Origin: Streptomyces sp. DH12
Lineage (GTDB): Bacteria; Actinomycetota; Actinomycetes; Streptomycetales; Streptomycetaceae
Assembly (NCBI RefSeq): GCF_020873895.1
Contig: NZ_JAHWGT010000012.1
Location: 1-64,000, forward strand
Reading direction: 5' to 3'
DNA: 64,000 bases
A model generated the notes under the pieces. The model was not told the origin of the DNA, did not search any database, and saw only the letters and a program-made list of their open reading frames with translations. Below are positions 33,797-42,714 of this stretch, piece by piece (positions within the stretch are counted from its first letter, which is position 1; each line of letters starts with the position of its first letter). A program made the position numbers and the translations under genes.

Positions 33797-34443
33797 ACTG
33801 GGACTGGTCCGCCGTCGCGGACTTCATGCCGCGCTTCGCGGACGGGCTGCTGGTCACCCTCCAGGTCCTCGTCCTCGGGTCGCTCATCGCCTTCTCCCTC
33901 GGACTCGTGTGGGCGGCCGGACTGCGCTCGCACTCACGGCTGGTGCGCTGGCCGGTGACGGCCGCCACCGAGTTCGTCCGCACGACACCGCTGCTGGTGC
34001 AGCTGTTCTTCCTGTACTTCGTGCTGCCCGAGGCCGGGGTGCGGTTCTCGGCGTTCACCACCGGCGTCGTCGCCATCGGGCTGCACTACTCGACGTACAC
34101 CGCCCAGGTGTACCGGGCCGGCATCGACGCCGTACCGGCCGGGCAGTGGGAGGCGGCGACCGCGCTCAGCCTCCCCGCCCACCGCACGTGGTTCGCGGTG
34201 ATCCTGCCGCAGGCGCTGCGGCGCGTGGCGCCCGCGCTCGGCAACTACGTCGTCGCCATGCTGAAGGACACGCCGCTGCTCGCCGCGATCGGCGTGCTGG
34301 AGATGCTCCAGCAGGCCCGGTTGGAGAGCGCCGGCACCTTCCAGTACACCGAGCCGCTGACCGTCGTCGGCGTCGCCTTCGTCCTCGTCGCCTACCCGGC
34401 TTCCCTTCTCGTCCGAGCCCTGGAGCGCCGCCTTGTCCACTGA
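33793..34443 (+). CDS. ehuD: Ectoine/hydroxyectoine ABC transporter permease EhuD
   Basis: 216 aa. GTG 33793 overlaps the ehuC stop (GTGA). It has helices as in EhuC, TEFVRTTPLLVQLFFLYFVLP typical of polar amino acid permeases, and an EAA loop VYRAGIDAVPAGQWEAATALSLPAHRTWFAVILPQALR. Confidence 0.88.
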   Translation: MNWDWSAVADFMPRFADGLLVTLQVLVLGSLIAFSLGLVWAAGLRSHSRLVRWPVTAATEFVRTTPLLVQLFFLYFVLPEAGVRFSAFTTGVVAIGLHYSTYTAQVYRAGIDAVPAGQWEAATALSLPAHRTWFAVILPQALRRVAPALGNYVVAMLKDTPLLAAIGVLEMLQQARLESAGTFQYTEPLTVVGVAFVLVAYPASLLVRALERRLVH

Positions 34444-35173
34444 ACTCATCCGCTTCTCCGGCGTCGGCAAGAGCTACGGCGGCAACGCCGTCCTGCGGGA
34501 CCTGTCCTTCTCCGTGGACGCCGGCCGGCACGTCACGCTCATCGGCCCCTCCGGGTCCGGCAAGACCACGATCCTGCGGATGCTGATGACGCTGGAGCGG
34601 CCCGACCACGGGACGATCGACGTCGACGGCGACCGGCTGTTCCCGGCCGACGACCGGAGCCGCCGGGAGGTGCGCAAGCGCATCGGGATGGTCTTCCAGC
34701 AGTTCAACCTCTTCCCCAACATGACCGTGCTGCGCAACCTCACGGAGGCGCCGGTCCGCGTGCTCGGCCTCGGCCGCGAGGAGGCCGAGCAGCGCGCCAG
34801 GGAACTGCTGGAGCTGGTGGGCCTCGCCGACCGGGCGGACGCCCGGCCCACCACCCTCTCCGGCGGCCAGCAGCAGCGGGTGGCCATCGCCCGCGCCCTG
34901 GCGATGCGGCCCAAGGTGCTGCTCCTGGACGAGGTCACCTCGGCGCTCGACCCGGAGTCCGTGGCGGGCGTGCTGGACCTGCTGCGGGACATCGCCCGGA
35001 GCACCGACATCACGATGGTGTGCGTGACGCACGAGATGAATTTCGCCAGGGACATCTCGGACGAGGTGCTCATGTTCGACGCCGGACGGGTCATCGAAAG
35101 CGGTTCCCCGGAGAAGATCCTGTCCGATCCGGAGCACGAACGGACCCGCGAGTTCCTCGGTGCGGTGCTCTGA
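34433..35173 (+). CDS. ehuA: Ectoine/hydroxyectoine ABC transporter ATPase EhuA
   Basis: 246 aa from TTG 34433, eight bases after GGAG and inside the ehuD 3' end. Walker A is GPSGSGKTT, Q-loop FQQFNLFPN, signature LSGGQQQR, Walker B LLLDEVTSALDP, and switch His in CVTHEM. It powers the EhuBCD importer and is the last gene before a strong terminator. Confidence 0.92.
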   Translation: MSTELIRFSGVGKSYGGNAVLRDLSFSVDAGRHVTLIGPSGSGKTTILRMLMTLERPDHGTIDVDGDRLFPADDRSRREVRKRIGMVFQQFNLFPNMTVLRNLTEAPVRVLGLGREEAEQRARELLELVGLADRADARPTTLSGGQQQRVAIARALAMRPKVLLLDEVTSALDPESVAGVLDLLRDIARSTDITMVCVTHEMNFARDISDEVLMFDAGRVIESGSPEKILSDPEHERTREFLGAVL

Positions 35174-35185
35174 GGACCCTCGCCA

Positions 35186-35231
35186 CCGGCCCGGATGGCC
35201 CCTGGCATGTGCCAGGGGCCATCCGGGCCGG
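35186..35231 (+). terminator. Terminator of the ehuBCDA operon
   Basis: CCGGCCCGGATGGCCCCTGG pairs with its exact complement CCAGGGGCCATCCGGGCCGG around a short loop, starting 13 nt after the ehuA stop. Confidence 0.92.
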
Positions 35232-35340
35232 CGCGGGCGGCGGGGTCGCGGCCGGTTCTCGTCAACAGGTGGCCCGTAACCGGCCCTTGGCGGTTATCGT
35301 GGTACGGAAGCTTGCGGTCACAACCTGGTAGGGGGAAACC

Positions 35341-36099
35341 GTGGCGCTGAAGCCTGAGCCGACCACGCCGTTCCACTCGGTGCAGTACGCCCTGCGCGTG
35401 CTCGAAACGGTGTCCCGGCACGGCAGCGGGGTCACCGACGTCCAGATCGCGCGCGAGACCGGGCTGCCCACGGCGCACCTCACCCCGCTGCTGCGGATGC
35501 TGCGCCGCGAGGGGTACGTGGAGCAGGTCGCCGACGGCGCGTACATCGTGGGGGACTCGCTCGTCCTGCTCGGCTCGGGCGTCACCCGCCGCGAGGCCCT
35601 GCAGGCCAAGCTCCAGGAGACCCTCACCGAACTGCGCGACTCGGTCGGCGCCGCCGTCTACATCAGCCGGTACATCGACGGCGAGGTCAAGATCACGCAG
35701 ATGGCGGACGGCCCGCACACCCCGAAGGTCAACGAGTGGGTGGACTTCCGCTCCGCCGCGCACGCCAGCGCGGTCGGCAAGTGCCTGCTGACCCAGCTCG
35801 ACCAGAACGGCCGGCGCGACCACCTCGCCCGCCACAAGATCGCCCGCCTGACCTCGCGGACGATCACCAGCGAGCGGGTCCTCTTCTCCAAGCTGGACAG
35901 CCAGCCGCCGACCGTCCCCGTCCTGGACCTCCAGGAGTACGCCGTCGGCACGGTCTGCGCGGCGGTGCCGCTGACCGCCGGCGCGTCGGTCGGCTGCCTC
36001 GCCCTGTCGCTCCCCATCGAGCACGCCCACCGGCTGCGCTCGGCGGCCGACACGCTCAACCGCAAGGCGGCGCCGGTGGTGCTCTCGCTGGCGCTGTAG
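35341..36099 (+). CDS. IclR-family regulator, probable ehu regulator
   Basis: 252 aa from GTG 35341 with GGGGGAAA upstream. The N-terminal winged HTH reads FHSVQYALRVLETVSRHGSGVTDVQIARETGLPTAHLTPLLRMLRREGYV. The C-terminal IclR effector domain has DSVGAAVYISRYIDGEVKITQ, HASAVGKCLLTQL and TVCAAVPLTAGASVGCLALSLP. It lies just after the ehu terminator, and IclR genes of this type accompany ehu loci, so control of ectoine uptake is the likely role; this is inferred from position. Confidence 0.88.
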   Translation: MALKPEPTTPFHSVQYALRVLETVSRHGSGVTDVQIARETGLPTAHLTPLLRMLRREGYVEQVADGAYIVGDSLVLLGSGVTRREALQAKLQETLTELRDSVGAAVYISRYIDGEVKITQMADGPHTPKVNEWVDFRSAAHASAVGKCLLTQLDQNGRRDHLARHKIARLTSRTITSERVLFSKLDSQPPTVPVLDLQEYAVGTVCAAVPLTAGASVGCLALSLPIEHAHRLRSAADTLNRKAAPVVLSLAL

Positions 36100-36253
36100 G
36101 GGGTGGGGGCCGCAGGGGTGCGGGGCTCTGCGAGCAGAGGCCGGCGCCGACTCCCACGGAGCCGCCCGCGCGGCGGGTGGCCCGCTAAACCTCCCGAGGC
36201 CCGGATGTGATCCGGATCACGGCCGTGCGGTCCGAAGCACCCCTCGGACCAGG

Positions 36254-36259
36254 TAGTAT
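36254..36259 (+). promoter_or_regulatory. -10-like element of tRNA-Lys copy 2
   Basis: TAGTAT lies 16 bp before the tRNA 5' end. A matching TAGAGT is found at 42343-42348 before copy 3 and TAAGGT at 24313-24318 before copy 1. The -35 regions are not conserved by eye. Confidence 0.5.
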
Positions 36260-36274
36260 TTACTCCGTCAGCAG

Positions 36275-36348
36275 GCGCCGCTAGCTCAGTTGGTTAGAGC
36301 AGCTGACTCTTAATCAGCGGGTCCGGGGTTCGAGTCCCTGGCGGCGCA
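36275..36348 (+). tRNA. tRNA-Lys (CTT anticodon), copy 2
   Basis: Identical in all 74 bases to copy 1, including the 5' flank GTCAGCAG. Loop CTCTTAA gives anticodon CTT. CCA is not encoded. Confidence 0.97.
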
Positions 36349-36355
36349 CAGACAC

Positions 36356-36389
36356 GGGAAGGCCCCTCGCGGAAGCGAGGGGCCTTCCC
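36356..36389 (+). terminator. Terminator of tRNA-Lys copy 2
   Basis: Perfect 15-bp stem GGGAAGGCCCCTCGC / GCGAGGGGCCTTCCC with a GGAA loop. Confidence 0.92.
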
Positions 36390-36458
36390 GCATGTCCGGC
36401 GCGTCCCCCGGCTGCCGCCCGGGAGCCGGGTGGGGCGGGCCGGGCGGGCCGGGTGGGG

Positions 36459-39400
36459 TCAGGAGCCGTCGGTGCGGCCGCCGTGCCCCGTGTAGAAGGC
36501 GACCGTGAGGTCCTTCACCAGGGCCTTGCGCTCGTAGTCGTCCAGCTCCACCAGGCCCCGGTCGGTCAGCCGGTGCACCATGTCGTCCACGGCGTCCACC
36601 ACCGAGGTGAGGACCGCGTCCCGGTGCTCCGCGTCGATCGCCGCGATACGGCGGCGGCGCATCGCGGACGCGATCTCCGGGGCGTACTCGATCCGCGTCG
36701 GCTGCGCCGAGAACACCTCCACACCGACCGGGGCGCACTCGGCGGCCACCGTCCGGGTCAGCGCCTCACCCACCGACTCGGCGTCCCGCAGCGTCGGCGT
36801 GCCGCCGCCGCCCTGGAAGGCGTCGGCCGGCAACTGCGACACCACCCGTGCCAGCGCCGCCTCCACCTGGTCGCGCAAGTACTCCTCGTGGTCGGCGACC
36901 GCCAGCGCGGCCCGGGCCGTGTCCCCGACCCGCCACACCACCAGCACCACCACCCGCAGGGCGGTGCCGTTCGCGTCGACCGCGGGCAGCGGCTCGCTGC
37001 GCCAGTGACGCAGCCGCACGTCGATCCGGCGGCGCACCAGGGCCGGGTTCAGCCACACCAGGCCCGTCCGGCGCACCGTGCCCCGGTAGTCACCGAACAG
37101 GGTGAGCACCCAGGCGTGCCCGACCCGGCCCCGCGCCAGTCCACCGAGCGCGAACAGCGTCAGCAGCGCACCGCACACCAGCAGACCGGACGGCCCCGCC
37201 GTCAGGCCCGCCGGAGGCACGCGCGGCAGGCCGAACACCCGCCCCACCAGCTCAGGGAGGACGCCCGCCCACCACAGGGCCATGCCGCACGCGACGAGCG
37301 CCGCGGCCCCGGCGAGCACGCCCACCCAGCCCGGCAGCACCGCCCCGGGCCGCTCGGCGAGCCGCGGCTCGGCGCCGGGCACGGGACGTGTGCGCCGTCG
37401 GCCGACCGGCGCGACCGCGGCGTGCCGTCCGCGTCCGACCCCGGCGGACCGCCCTTCGGCACGCGGCGCCGTGGCGGCGGGGTCTCCCGGCGCCCCGCCC
37501 CCGCGCGCCTCGCGCGTCACGGTGTCGGGCCTGCGGGGACCGCCGTCCTCCGGGCGCCGCGCCCAGGAGGGGCCGCCGGTACCGCCGCCGGAGTACGCCC
37601 CGTACTGCGGTACGCCCCATGCCGGGGCGGCGTCGGCGGCGCCCCGGGCCTCGCCCGGGTGCGGCCCCGGCAGGGGGCCGGCCGGCGGGGGCGGGGCGCC
37701 CGGCGCGCTCCGCGCGGACGGGCGGGTCCCGGCACCGCCGTCCGGCGGAACCCGGTCGCCGTGCCCGGCGGCCACGCCGCCGTCCGCCTCCGCCACGGCG
37801 GCGGCCCACGGGACACGACCGGGCTCCTCGGCACCGCCGGGAACCCACCGGCCGCGGTCATCGGCGCCGGCGGCCGCCTCGGCCGGTACCGCGGCCGGCT
37901 CACCGGCCGCGCCCTCGACCGCCCGGCCGACCGGGCCGGCAGCCGTCCGCGACGCGTCGGCGGGCCGCTCACCGGCAGCCGGCGCCTCCGCACCGGACCC
38001 GCTCTCGGCCATCCGGGCGCCCGGGCCGGGGGGTGTCCCGGGCGCGGCCGGGGTCTCCGGCGCGGCCAGTCTCTGCGGCTCGTCGGGCGTCTGCGCTGCG
38101 GGGGACCTCTCCGGCTCGTCGGACGTCTGCGGCTCGTCGGGTGTCTGCGGCTCGTCGGCGGGCCGGTCGGCGTCCTCCGCCGACTCCCGGCGGGCCGGGG
38201 CCTTGCCCGTACGGTGGAACAGCCCACCGAGGACACCCGCGAGGGGGCGTCCGGTGGACGCCGACGCCTCAGGTTCCTCCACGTCCTCCGCCGCCCGACC
38301 ACGTGAACCGCCGGACGCCTCCGGCGCGTCGGCGGGCCGCTCACCGGCGACCGGCACCTCCGCGTCGGGCCCGGTCGCCCGGGCGACCGGACCGGGGCGC
38401 GTCTCCGGCGCGGTGGCGGGCGGGCCGCCGGGCACCGCCGGCGCCCAACCGAGCGGGACCTCGCCCTCCCTGGTGGACGGGCCCGTAGGGGCCTCGGCCG
38501 CCGGACGTCCGCCGGACACCGCCGCCTCAGGGGCAGCGGCGTCCTTCACCACCCGGGCGACCGGACCGGCGGGCGTCTCCGACGCGTTGGAGACCCCACC
38601 GGCAGTCGACATCCCGGCACCGGCCACACCCTTCGCCGCCCGGGCGGCCGGGCCCGCGGGCGTCTCCGGCGCGGTGGCGGGCGGGTCGCTCGGTACCGCC
38701 GGCACCCGACCGGCCGGGGAGTCGCCCTCACGGGCGGACGGGCTCGATGGCCCCTCGGCCGCGGGGCGCCCGCCGGACACGTCCGCATCGGGTCCGGTGA
38801 CCCGGGCGACCGGACCGGGGCGCGTCTGCGGCGCGGTGGCGGGCGGGCCGCCGGGCACCGCCGGCGCCCAACCGGCCGGGACCTCGTGCTCACGGGCGGA
38901 CGGGCCCGTAGCGGCCTCGGCCGCCGGACGTCCGCCGGGCACCGCCGCCTCAGGGGCAGCGGCGTCCTTCACCACCCGGGCGACCGGACCGGCAGGAGTC
39001 TCCGCCACGGCGGGCGTCCCACCGGCAGCCGGTGCCTCCGCGCCGGCCACGTCCCTCGCCGCTCGGGCACCCGGACCGGCGGGCGTCTCCGGCGCCGCGG
39101 CGGGCCGCTCGTCCGGCGGCGTCGGCGCCCAGCCGGCCGGTGCCTTGCCCGTACGGGCGGACGGGCCGGTAGGGACACCCGGCCGTACGGGGGCGGACGG
39201 GCCGGTGGGGGCGTCCGCAGCAGGACGGCCGGTGCCCGACACCGCCTCCGGGGCGGCCGCGTCCTTCGCCGGCCGGGTGCTCGGGCGGGTGGGACTCCCC
39301 GGTGCGGTGGGCGGCCGGTCGCCAGGTGCCGCCGGTCCCCCGTCCGTCGGGGCGTGCGCCTGCGGCGGGCGGGTGGGTGCCTTCGGCTCGCGGACGACGG

Positions 39401-40817
39401 ACGGCGCCCCTTGCGGCCGCGCCGAGGTCGTGCCCGTGGCCGCGCCGGCCGCGGCCTCGTGCCGCTCCGGGCCCGCCGGGGCCTTCGCCGGACGGGCGGT
39501 CGAACCGCTCGGTGGTTCCGGCGCAGCCGTGGGCCGGGGGGCCGAAGCCGCCTCGGGGGCCGGAGCCTCGGCCACGGAGGGGAACCAGCCGGTCAGGGCC
39601 TCCGCCGGAGCAGTCGCGCCCGCGGCGGTGGCCGGCGCCGCCGCAGACCGGTCCACGGCCGGGGGCGAGGCGACGGGTGGGGGCGTGGCGGGGGCCGGGG
39701 GCGAGGCCGGGCGGGTCGGGGCCGGGGTCCGGTCCGCGGTCATGCCGCGCGTCGAAGCGGTGGCCGTGCCCCCCGCCGTCCGGGCGGCGGAACCGGTGGA
39801 CGTCTCCGGCGCCGTCGCGGGCCGGTCGGCGGCCCCGGCCGCCGCTGCCGGGCGTCCGACGCGCACCTCCGTACCCCGGCGCAGCGACTCCGCCGGAGTG
39901 CGCAGCGAGGGGCCGCGCCCCGTGGGCGGGTCCGTGGGGGGGCGCTCGCCGCGCGGGTCCCCGTGGTCCTCGCCCTTCTTCGGGGTGGAGCGGGAGGCGG
40001 ACGGGCGGAGGAAGTCCGGCAGCCGTCGGGCCGTCCGCGCGGGAGCGTCGCCGGGTGCCGGACGGCCCCGGTCGGTGCCCCCGACCGGGGACGCGGTGGG
40101 CGGCGCGGGCGGCTCCGGGCGGACCGGGGACGCGGTGGGCGGCGCGGGCGGCTCCGGGCGGACCGGGGGTGAGTCGGGGCGGGGCGGCGCGGTGCCCCGG
40201 GGGTGGGACGCCGCCTGGGCCGCGGCCACCGGCGGGGGCGACCCCGCTCCGGGCGGGGCCGACGCCGCGGCCCCGGTCGGCGTCTGGGCCGTCCCGGCCG
40301 CAGGGCAGGCCGGTGTCGACGTCGGCCGGGCCGGTACCGGGCGGGTGGCGCCGGGTGCCGGGGGCGGGGCCGGGCGGGTGTGCTGCGGGTGGGGCGCGGG
40401 GGTGAAGCGGGGTGGTCTGCGGGTCGTCGTCTCGGGGTTCAGCAGGTCCGGAAGGTACGGGTCCGGGTCCGGGGCGGCGGGCGGCGGGGCCACCGGGGGC
40501 GGCGCGTCGAGGAGCATCCGCGCGCCGTGGCCCAGCAGGTCCGGCACCTGGGGCTCGGGCGGGGTGTGGTGCTCGGCGCGGAAGAACGGGTGGGCCGGGA
40601 TCGGGCCGGTTCCGCCCGGGCCGGTCACACCCGGGCCGGCCGTGCCGCCGGTCGTGCCCGGGCCGGCCGTGCCGCCGGTCGTGCCCGGGCCGGCCGTGCC
40701 GCCGGTCGCGTCCGGGCCGGCCGTGCCGCCGGTCAGGGGGGCGCGGCGGCCGGGCGCGGGCCCGTCCGTGGGTGCCGCGGTGTCGGGTGCGTGTCCACGC
40801 TCGTCGTGCTCGGTCAT
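36459..40817 (-). CDS. Giant SPFH/band-7 membrane protein with about 1,150-residue disordered repeat region
   Basis: 1452 aa from ATG 40817, which overlaps the upstream stop (ATGA). Residues 1-1160 are Pro/Ala/Gly/Thr-rich with recurring units (for example GGPPATAPETRPGPVAR, GRPAAEAPTGPS, VARVVKDAAAPEA) and should be disordered. Two membrane helices follow (about 1163-1183 and 1209-1227), then an SPFH domain with LNPALVRRRIDVRLRHW, LPAVDANGTALRVVVLVVWRV and YLRDQVEAALARVV. Related actinomycete SPFH proteins are, from general knowledge, much shorter. Coupling to a wall hydrolase suggests a role organising cell-envelope enzymes. Confidence 0.8.
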   Translation of the reverse strand: MTEHDERGHAPDTAAPTDGPAPGRRAPLTGGTAGPDATGGTAGPGTTGGTAGPGTTGGTAGPGVTGPGGTGPIPAHPFFRAEHHTPPEPQVPDLLGHGARMLLDAPPPVAPPPAAPDPDPYLPDLLNPETTTRRPPRFTPAPHPQHTRPAPPPAPGATRPVPARPTSTPACPAAGTAQTPTGAAASAPPGAGSPPPVAAAQAASHPRGTAPPRPDSPPVRPEPPAPPTASPVRPEPPAPPTASPVGGTDRGRPAPGDAPARTARRLPDFLRPSASRSTPKKGEDHGDPRGERPPTDPPTGRGPSLRTPAESLRRGTEVRVGRPAAAAGAADRPATAPETSTGSAARTAGGTATASTRGMTADRTPAPTRPASPPAPATPPPVASPPAVDRSAAAPATAAGATAPAEALTGWFPSVAEAPAPEAASAPRPTAAPEPPSGSTARPAKAPAGPERHEAAAGAATGTTSARPQGAPSVVREPKAPTRPPQAHAPTDGGPAAPGDRPPTAPGSPTRPSTRPAKDAAAPEAVSGTGRPAADAPTGPSAPVRPGVPTGPSARTGKAPAGWAPTPPDERPAAAPETPAGPGARAARDVAGAEAPAAGGTPAVAETPAGPVARVVKDAAAPEAAVPGGRPAAEAATGPSAREHEVPAGWAPAVPGGPPATAPQTRPGPVARVTGPDADVSGGRPAAEGPSSPSAREGDSPAGRVPAVPSDPPATAPETPAGPAARAAKGVAGAGMSTAGGVSNASETPAGPVARVVKDAAAPEAAVSGGRPAAEAPTGPSTREGEVPLGWAPAVPGGPPATAPETRPGPVARATGPDAEVPVAGERPADAPEASGGSRGRAAEDVEEPEASASTGRPLAGVLGGLFHRTGKAPARRESAEDADRPADEPQTPDEPQTSDEPERSPAAQTPDEPQRLAAPETPAAPGTPPGPGARMAESGSGAEAPAAGERPADASRTAAGPVGRAVEGAAGEPAAVPAEAAAGADDRGRWVPGGAEEPGRVPWAAAVAEADGGVAAGHGDRVPPDGGAGTRPSARSAPGAPPPPAGPLPGPHPGEARGAADAAPAWGVPQYGAYSGGGTGGPSWARRPEDGGPRRPDTVTREARGGGAPGDPAATAPRAEGRSAGVGRGRHAAVAPVGRRRTRPVPGAEPRLAERPGAVLPGWVGVLAGAAALVACGMALWWAGVLPELVGRVFGLPRVPPAGLTAGPSGLLVCGALLTLFALGGLARGRVGHAWVLTLFGDYRGTVRRTGLVWLNPALVRRRIDVRLRHWRSEPLPAVDANGTALRVVVLVVWRVGDTARAALAVADHEEYLRDQVEAALARVVSQLPADAFQGGGGTPTLRDAESVGEALTRTVAAECAPVGVEVFSAQPTRIEYAPEIASAMRRRRIAAIDAEHRDAVLTSVVDAVDDMVHRLTDRGLVELDDYERKALVKDLTVAFYTGHGGRTDGS
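38358..38578 (-). repeat. Long direct repeat inside the SPFH gene, copy A
   Basis: About 220 bp reappear, with roughly nine bases in ten identical by eye, 423 bp further on at 38781-39001. The offset is a multiple of three (141 codons), so the frame is kept and the repeat encodes about 73 residues. Confidence 0.8.
38781..39001 (-). repeat. Long direct repeat inside the SPFH gene, copy B
   Basis: Partner of 38358-38578. Differences are mostly single substitutions, indicating fairly recent internal duplication. Confidence 0.8.
40088..40170 (-). repeat. Tandem 42-bp duplication in the SPFH gene
   Basis: The unit starting GACGCGGTGGGCGGCGCGGG occurs twice in direct succession, adding 14 residues (Pro/Glu/Ala-rich) in frame. 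Confidence 0.8.
40630..40737 (-). repeat. 27-bp tandem repeat near the start of the SPFH gene
   Basis: Four units of 27 bp, each containing GGGCCGGCCGTGCCGCCGGT, encode the nonapeptide TGGTAGPGT repeated with one variant. In frame. Confidence 0.85.
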
Positions 40818-42157
40818 CGGAAGAGCCGCCTCCATGTCTCCGGGCCCGGGTAGCCGTCGGCGGCGGCGCCGCGCCAGCCCTGGGCGCGCTGGAAGTCCTG
40901 GACGTTGCGCCGGTCGGCCTCGCTCCAGCGCGGGCCGGGGCCGTCGGTGTAGTGCCTGCCGTGGCCGCGCTGCACCAGCCGGCGGCCCAGCGTCTCGACG
41001 TGCTTGCTGGACCGGCCCGGGCGGAAGTGGGCCCGCCCGGGGTAGGGGGGCGCCGTCGCCCGGCTCTTGGCCTGGGGGATGTCCCGGCCGCGGCCCGTGG
41101 TGAGCAGGCGCCAGGTGTGCGGACCGGGCAGGCCGTTCGCCTCGGCGCCCCGCCAGCCCTGCGCCAGCTGGAACGCCCGGGTCGCCCGCCGGTCGGCGTC
41201 GCCCCAGCGTGGGCCGGGCCCGTCGGTGTAGAAGCGGGCGCCGCCGCGTGCGACGAGCATCCGGCCCAGGCGGGTGACGTGGGGGTTGTGCGCGCCGGGG
41301 CCGAAGTGGCCGGCGCCGGGGTAGGCGCTCGACGCGGGGGCGCCGCCGACGGGCGTGACGCCGGACTCCGCGACGAGGCCCAGGTAGCGGTAGGCGACGT
41401 ACCGGTCGGAGTTGGTCCAGTACGCCAGCGGGGTCGTCTGGCGGCGGGTGTGCGGCTTGGTCTGCTCGTACGCGGTGTAGTGCGTGCGCTTGTGGTCCGT
41501 CCAGCCGCCGAAGATCGTGACGTGTGAGCCCTTGGTCGGGTTGTCGGGGTTGTGGAACAGGAGGATGTCGCCCGGTTCCAGGTCAGCCCAGGCGATCTTC
41601 TCGCCGAAGCGGTGGAGGCTGCCGGTCCACTCGTTGGCGGGCAGGTTCCACGCCATGGAGACGTAGCCGGAGCAGTCCTGCCGGTAGCCGTCGGTCCAGT
41701 ACTTCTCCATCGAGTACGGGACCTTCGCCGTGACCCACTTCTTGGCCCGGTTGATGATGTCGGCGCGGGTGGTCTCGGGGAGCTGCCGCACGGTGACGGG
41801 CCCGGTCGTCGGCCCCGCCAGCGGTCGGCCGTGCAGCCCGGCGGCGCCGCCTTGCGGGGTGTCGCCGTCCGCCGCGTGGCGGGCGTGGCCCACGGCGCCG
41901 GCGGCCGGGAGCCCCGGCGGCGCCGCGTGCGGCGGGTGGCCGGCCGGGTGGGCGGCGCCGCCCGCCGTGGTGGTGCCGCCGCCGAGGACGGCCCCCGCGG
42001 CCGTCGCCAGCACGAGCGCCCGGCGGGCGCCGTGGGCGGCCGGGTGGCCCCCCGCGCGCACGGCCGGGCGGAGGGCGTGCTCCCGCCGCTGCCGGGCGCA
42101 GCCGGGGCAGGGGCAGTCGGCGGCGGGCACGTACTCCTCGAAGACCGGGACGGTCAT
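40814..42157 (-). CDS. NlpC/P60-type wall hydrolase with two peptidoglycan-binding repeats
   Basis: 447 aa from ATG 42157 with GGAGGGG upstream. The N-terminus has a Cys cluster (DCPCPGC, residues 14-20) and then a hydrophobic Ala-rich segment. The NlpC/P60-like core has Cys162 in RQDCSGYVSMAWN and His212 in GSHVTIFGGW, preceded by DLEPGDILLF. Two repeats of about 70 residues (GHFGPGAHNPHVTRLGRMLV to LPGPHTWRLL, and RPGRSSKHVETLGRRLV to YPGPETWRRLF) are peptidoglycan-binding-like. Likely cuts peptide cross-bridges. Its stop overlaps the SPFH start. Confidence 0.82.
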   Translation of the reverse strand: MTVPVFEEYVPAADCPCPGCARQRREHALRPAVRAGGHPAAHGARRALVLATAAGAVLGGGTTTAGGAAHPAGHPPHAAPPGLPAAGAVGHARHAADGDTPQGGAAGLHGRPLAGPTTGPVTVRQLPETTRADIINRAKKWVTAKVPYSMEKYWTDGYRQDCSGYVSMAWNLPANEWTGSLHRFGEKIAWADLEPGDILLFHNPDNPTKGSHVTIFGGWTDHKRTHYTAYEQTKPHTRRQTTPLAYWTNSDRYVAYRYLGLVAESGVTPVGGAPASSAYPGAGHFGPGAHNPHVTRLGRMLVARGGARFYTDGPGPRWGDADRRATRAFQLAQGWRGAEANGLPGPHTWRLLTTGRGRDIPQAKSRATAPPYPGRAHFRPGRSSKHVETLGRRLVQRGHGRHYTDGPGPRWSEADRRNVQDFQRAQGWRGAAADGYPGPETWRRLFR

Positions 42158-42363
42158 ACGGTTCCCCTCCACACTGGGCAAGTTCTCTCCGTACTGGTGC
42201 ACGCGCGCCAGCCTCCCAACTGTCCGGACACCTCGTATTTTGACGGTCAAAAGGGAAAAAACGACCATCCGACAGGCGCATCGGGGCGGGAATTTTCCGA
42301 CCGCCTCCCGGCGGGCGGCCCGGAGCACCCCGCAGCGTCGGGTAGAGTTGTGCAGGTCAGCAG

Positions 42364-42437
42364 GCGCCGCTAGCTCAGTTGGTTAGAGCAGCTGACTCTT
42401 AATCAGCGGGTCCGGGGTTCGAGTCCCTGGCGGCGCA
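42364..42437 (+). tRNA. tRNA-Lys (CTT anticodon), copy 3
   Basis: Identical to copies 1 and 2 over 74 bases, again preceded by GTCAGCAG. Only CAC of the 3' flank is shared with the others. Confidence 0.97.
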
Positions 42438-42442
42438 CGCGA

Positions 42443-42481
42443 GATCGAGGCCCCCTCACGGCGAGTGAGGGGGCCTCGATC
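42443..42481 (+). terminator. Terminator of tRNA-Lys copy 3
   Basis: Stem GATCGAGGCCCCCTCAC / GTGAGGGGGCCTCGATC (17 bp, perfect) with a GGCGA loop. Confidence 0.92.
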
Positions 42482-42714
42482 GTTCCCCCACCCGCCCGGC
42501 AATCGCACATGCGTCCGGGTATGCCGGTTTTTCACCCTTGCGAACATGAATGTGCTCGTCCACGCTGTGTTCCAGCCGTGACCCCCCGCAGCTGACCCGA
42601 GGGGGTGTCAGGTCACCGGCGCGTCCCGACCGCCGTCCCCGTCCCCGCTCCCGGGTGCGGGCGGTCGCCGCGCTGTGACCGGTCAGCAGCGACGCGCGTG
42701 CGGGGGGATGGCCC

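Noticed and set aside
37102-41103. 1333-aa open frame on the plus strand opposite the SPFH gene
   Set aside because: The minus strand has a recognisable SPFH domain, membrane helices, and a start coupled to the hydrolase. The plus frame is only Arg/Pro/Ala low complexity kept open by high GC.
24334-42437. Integrative element bounded by tRNA-Lys copies (att-like repeats)
   Set aside because: The repeats are complete functional tRNA genes, not 3' fragments, and no integrase, excisionase or transfer gene lies between them.
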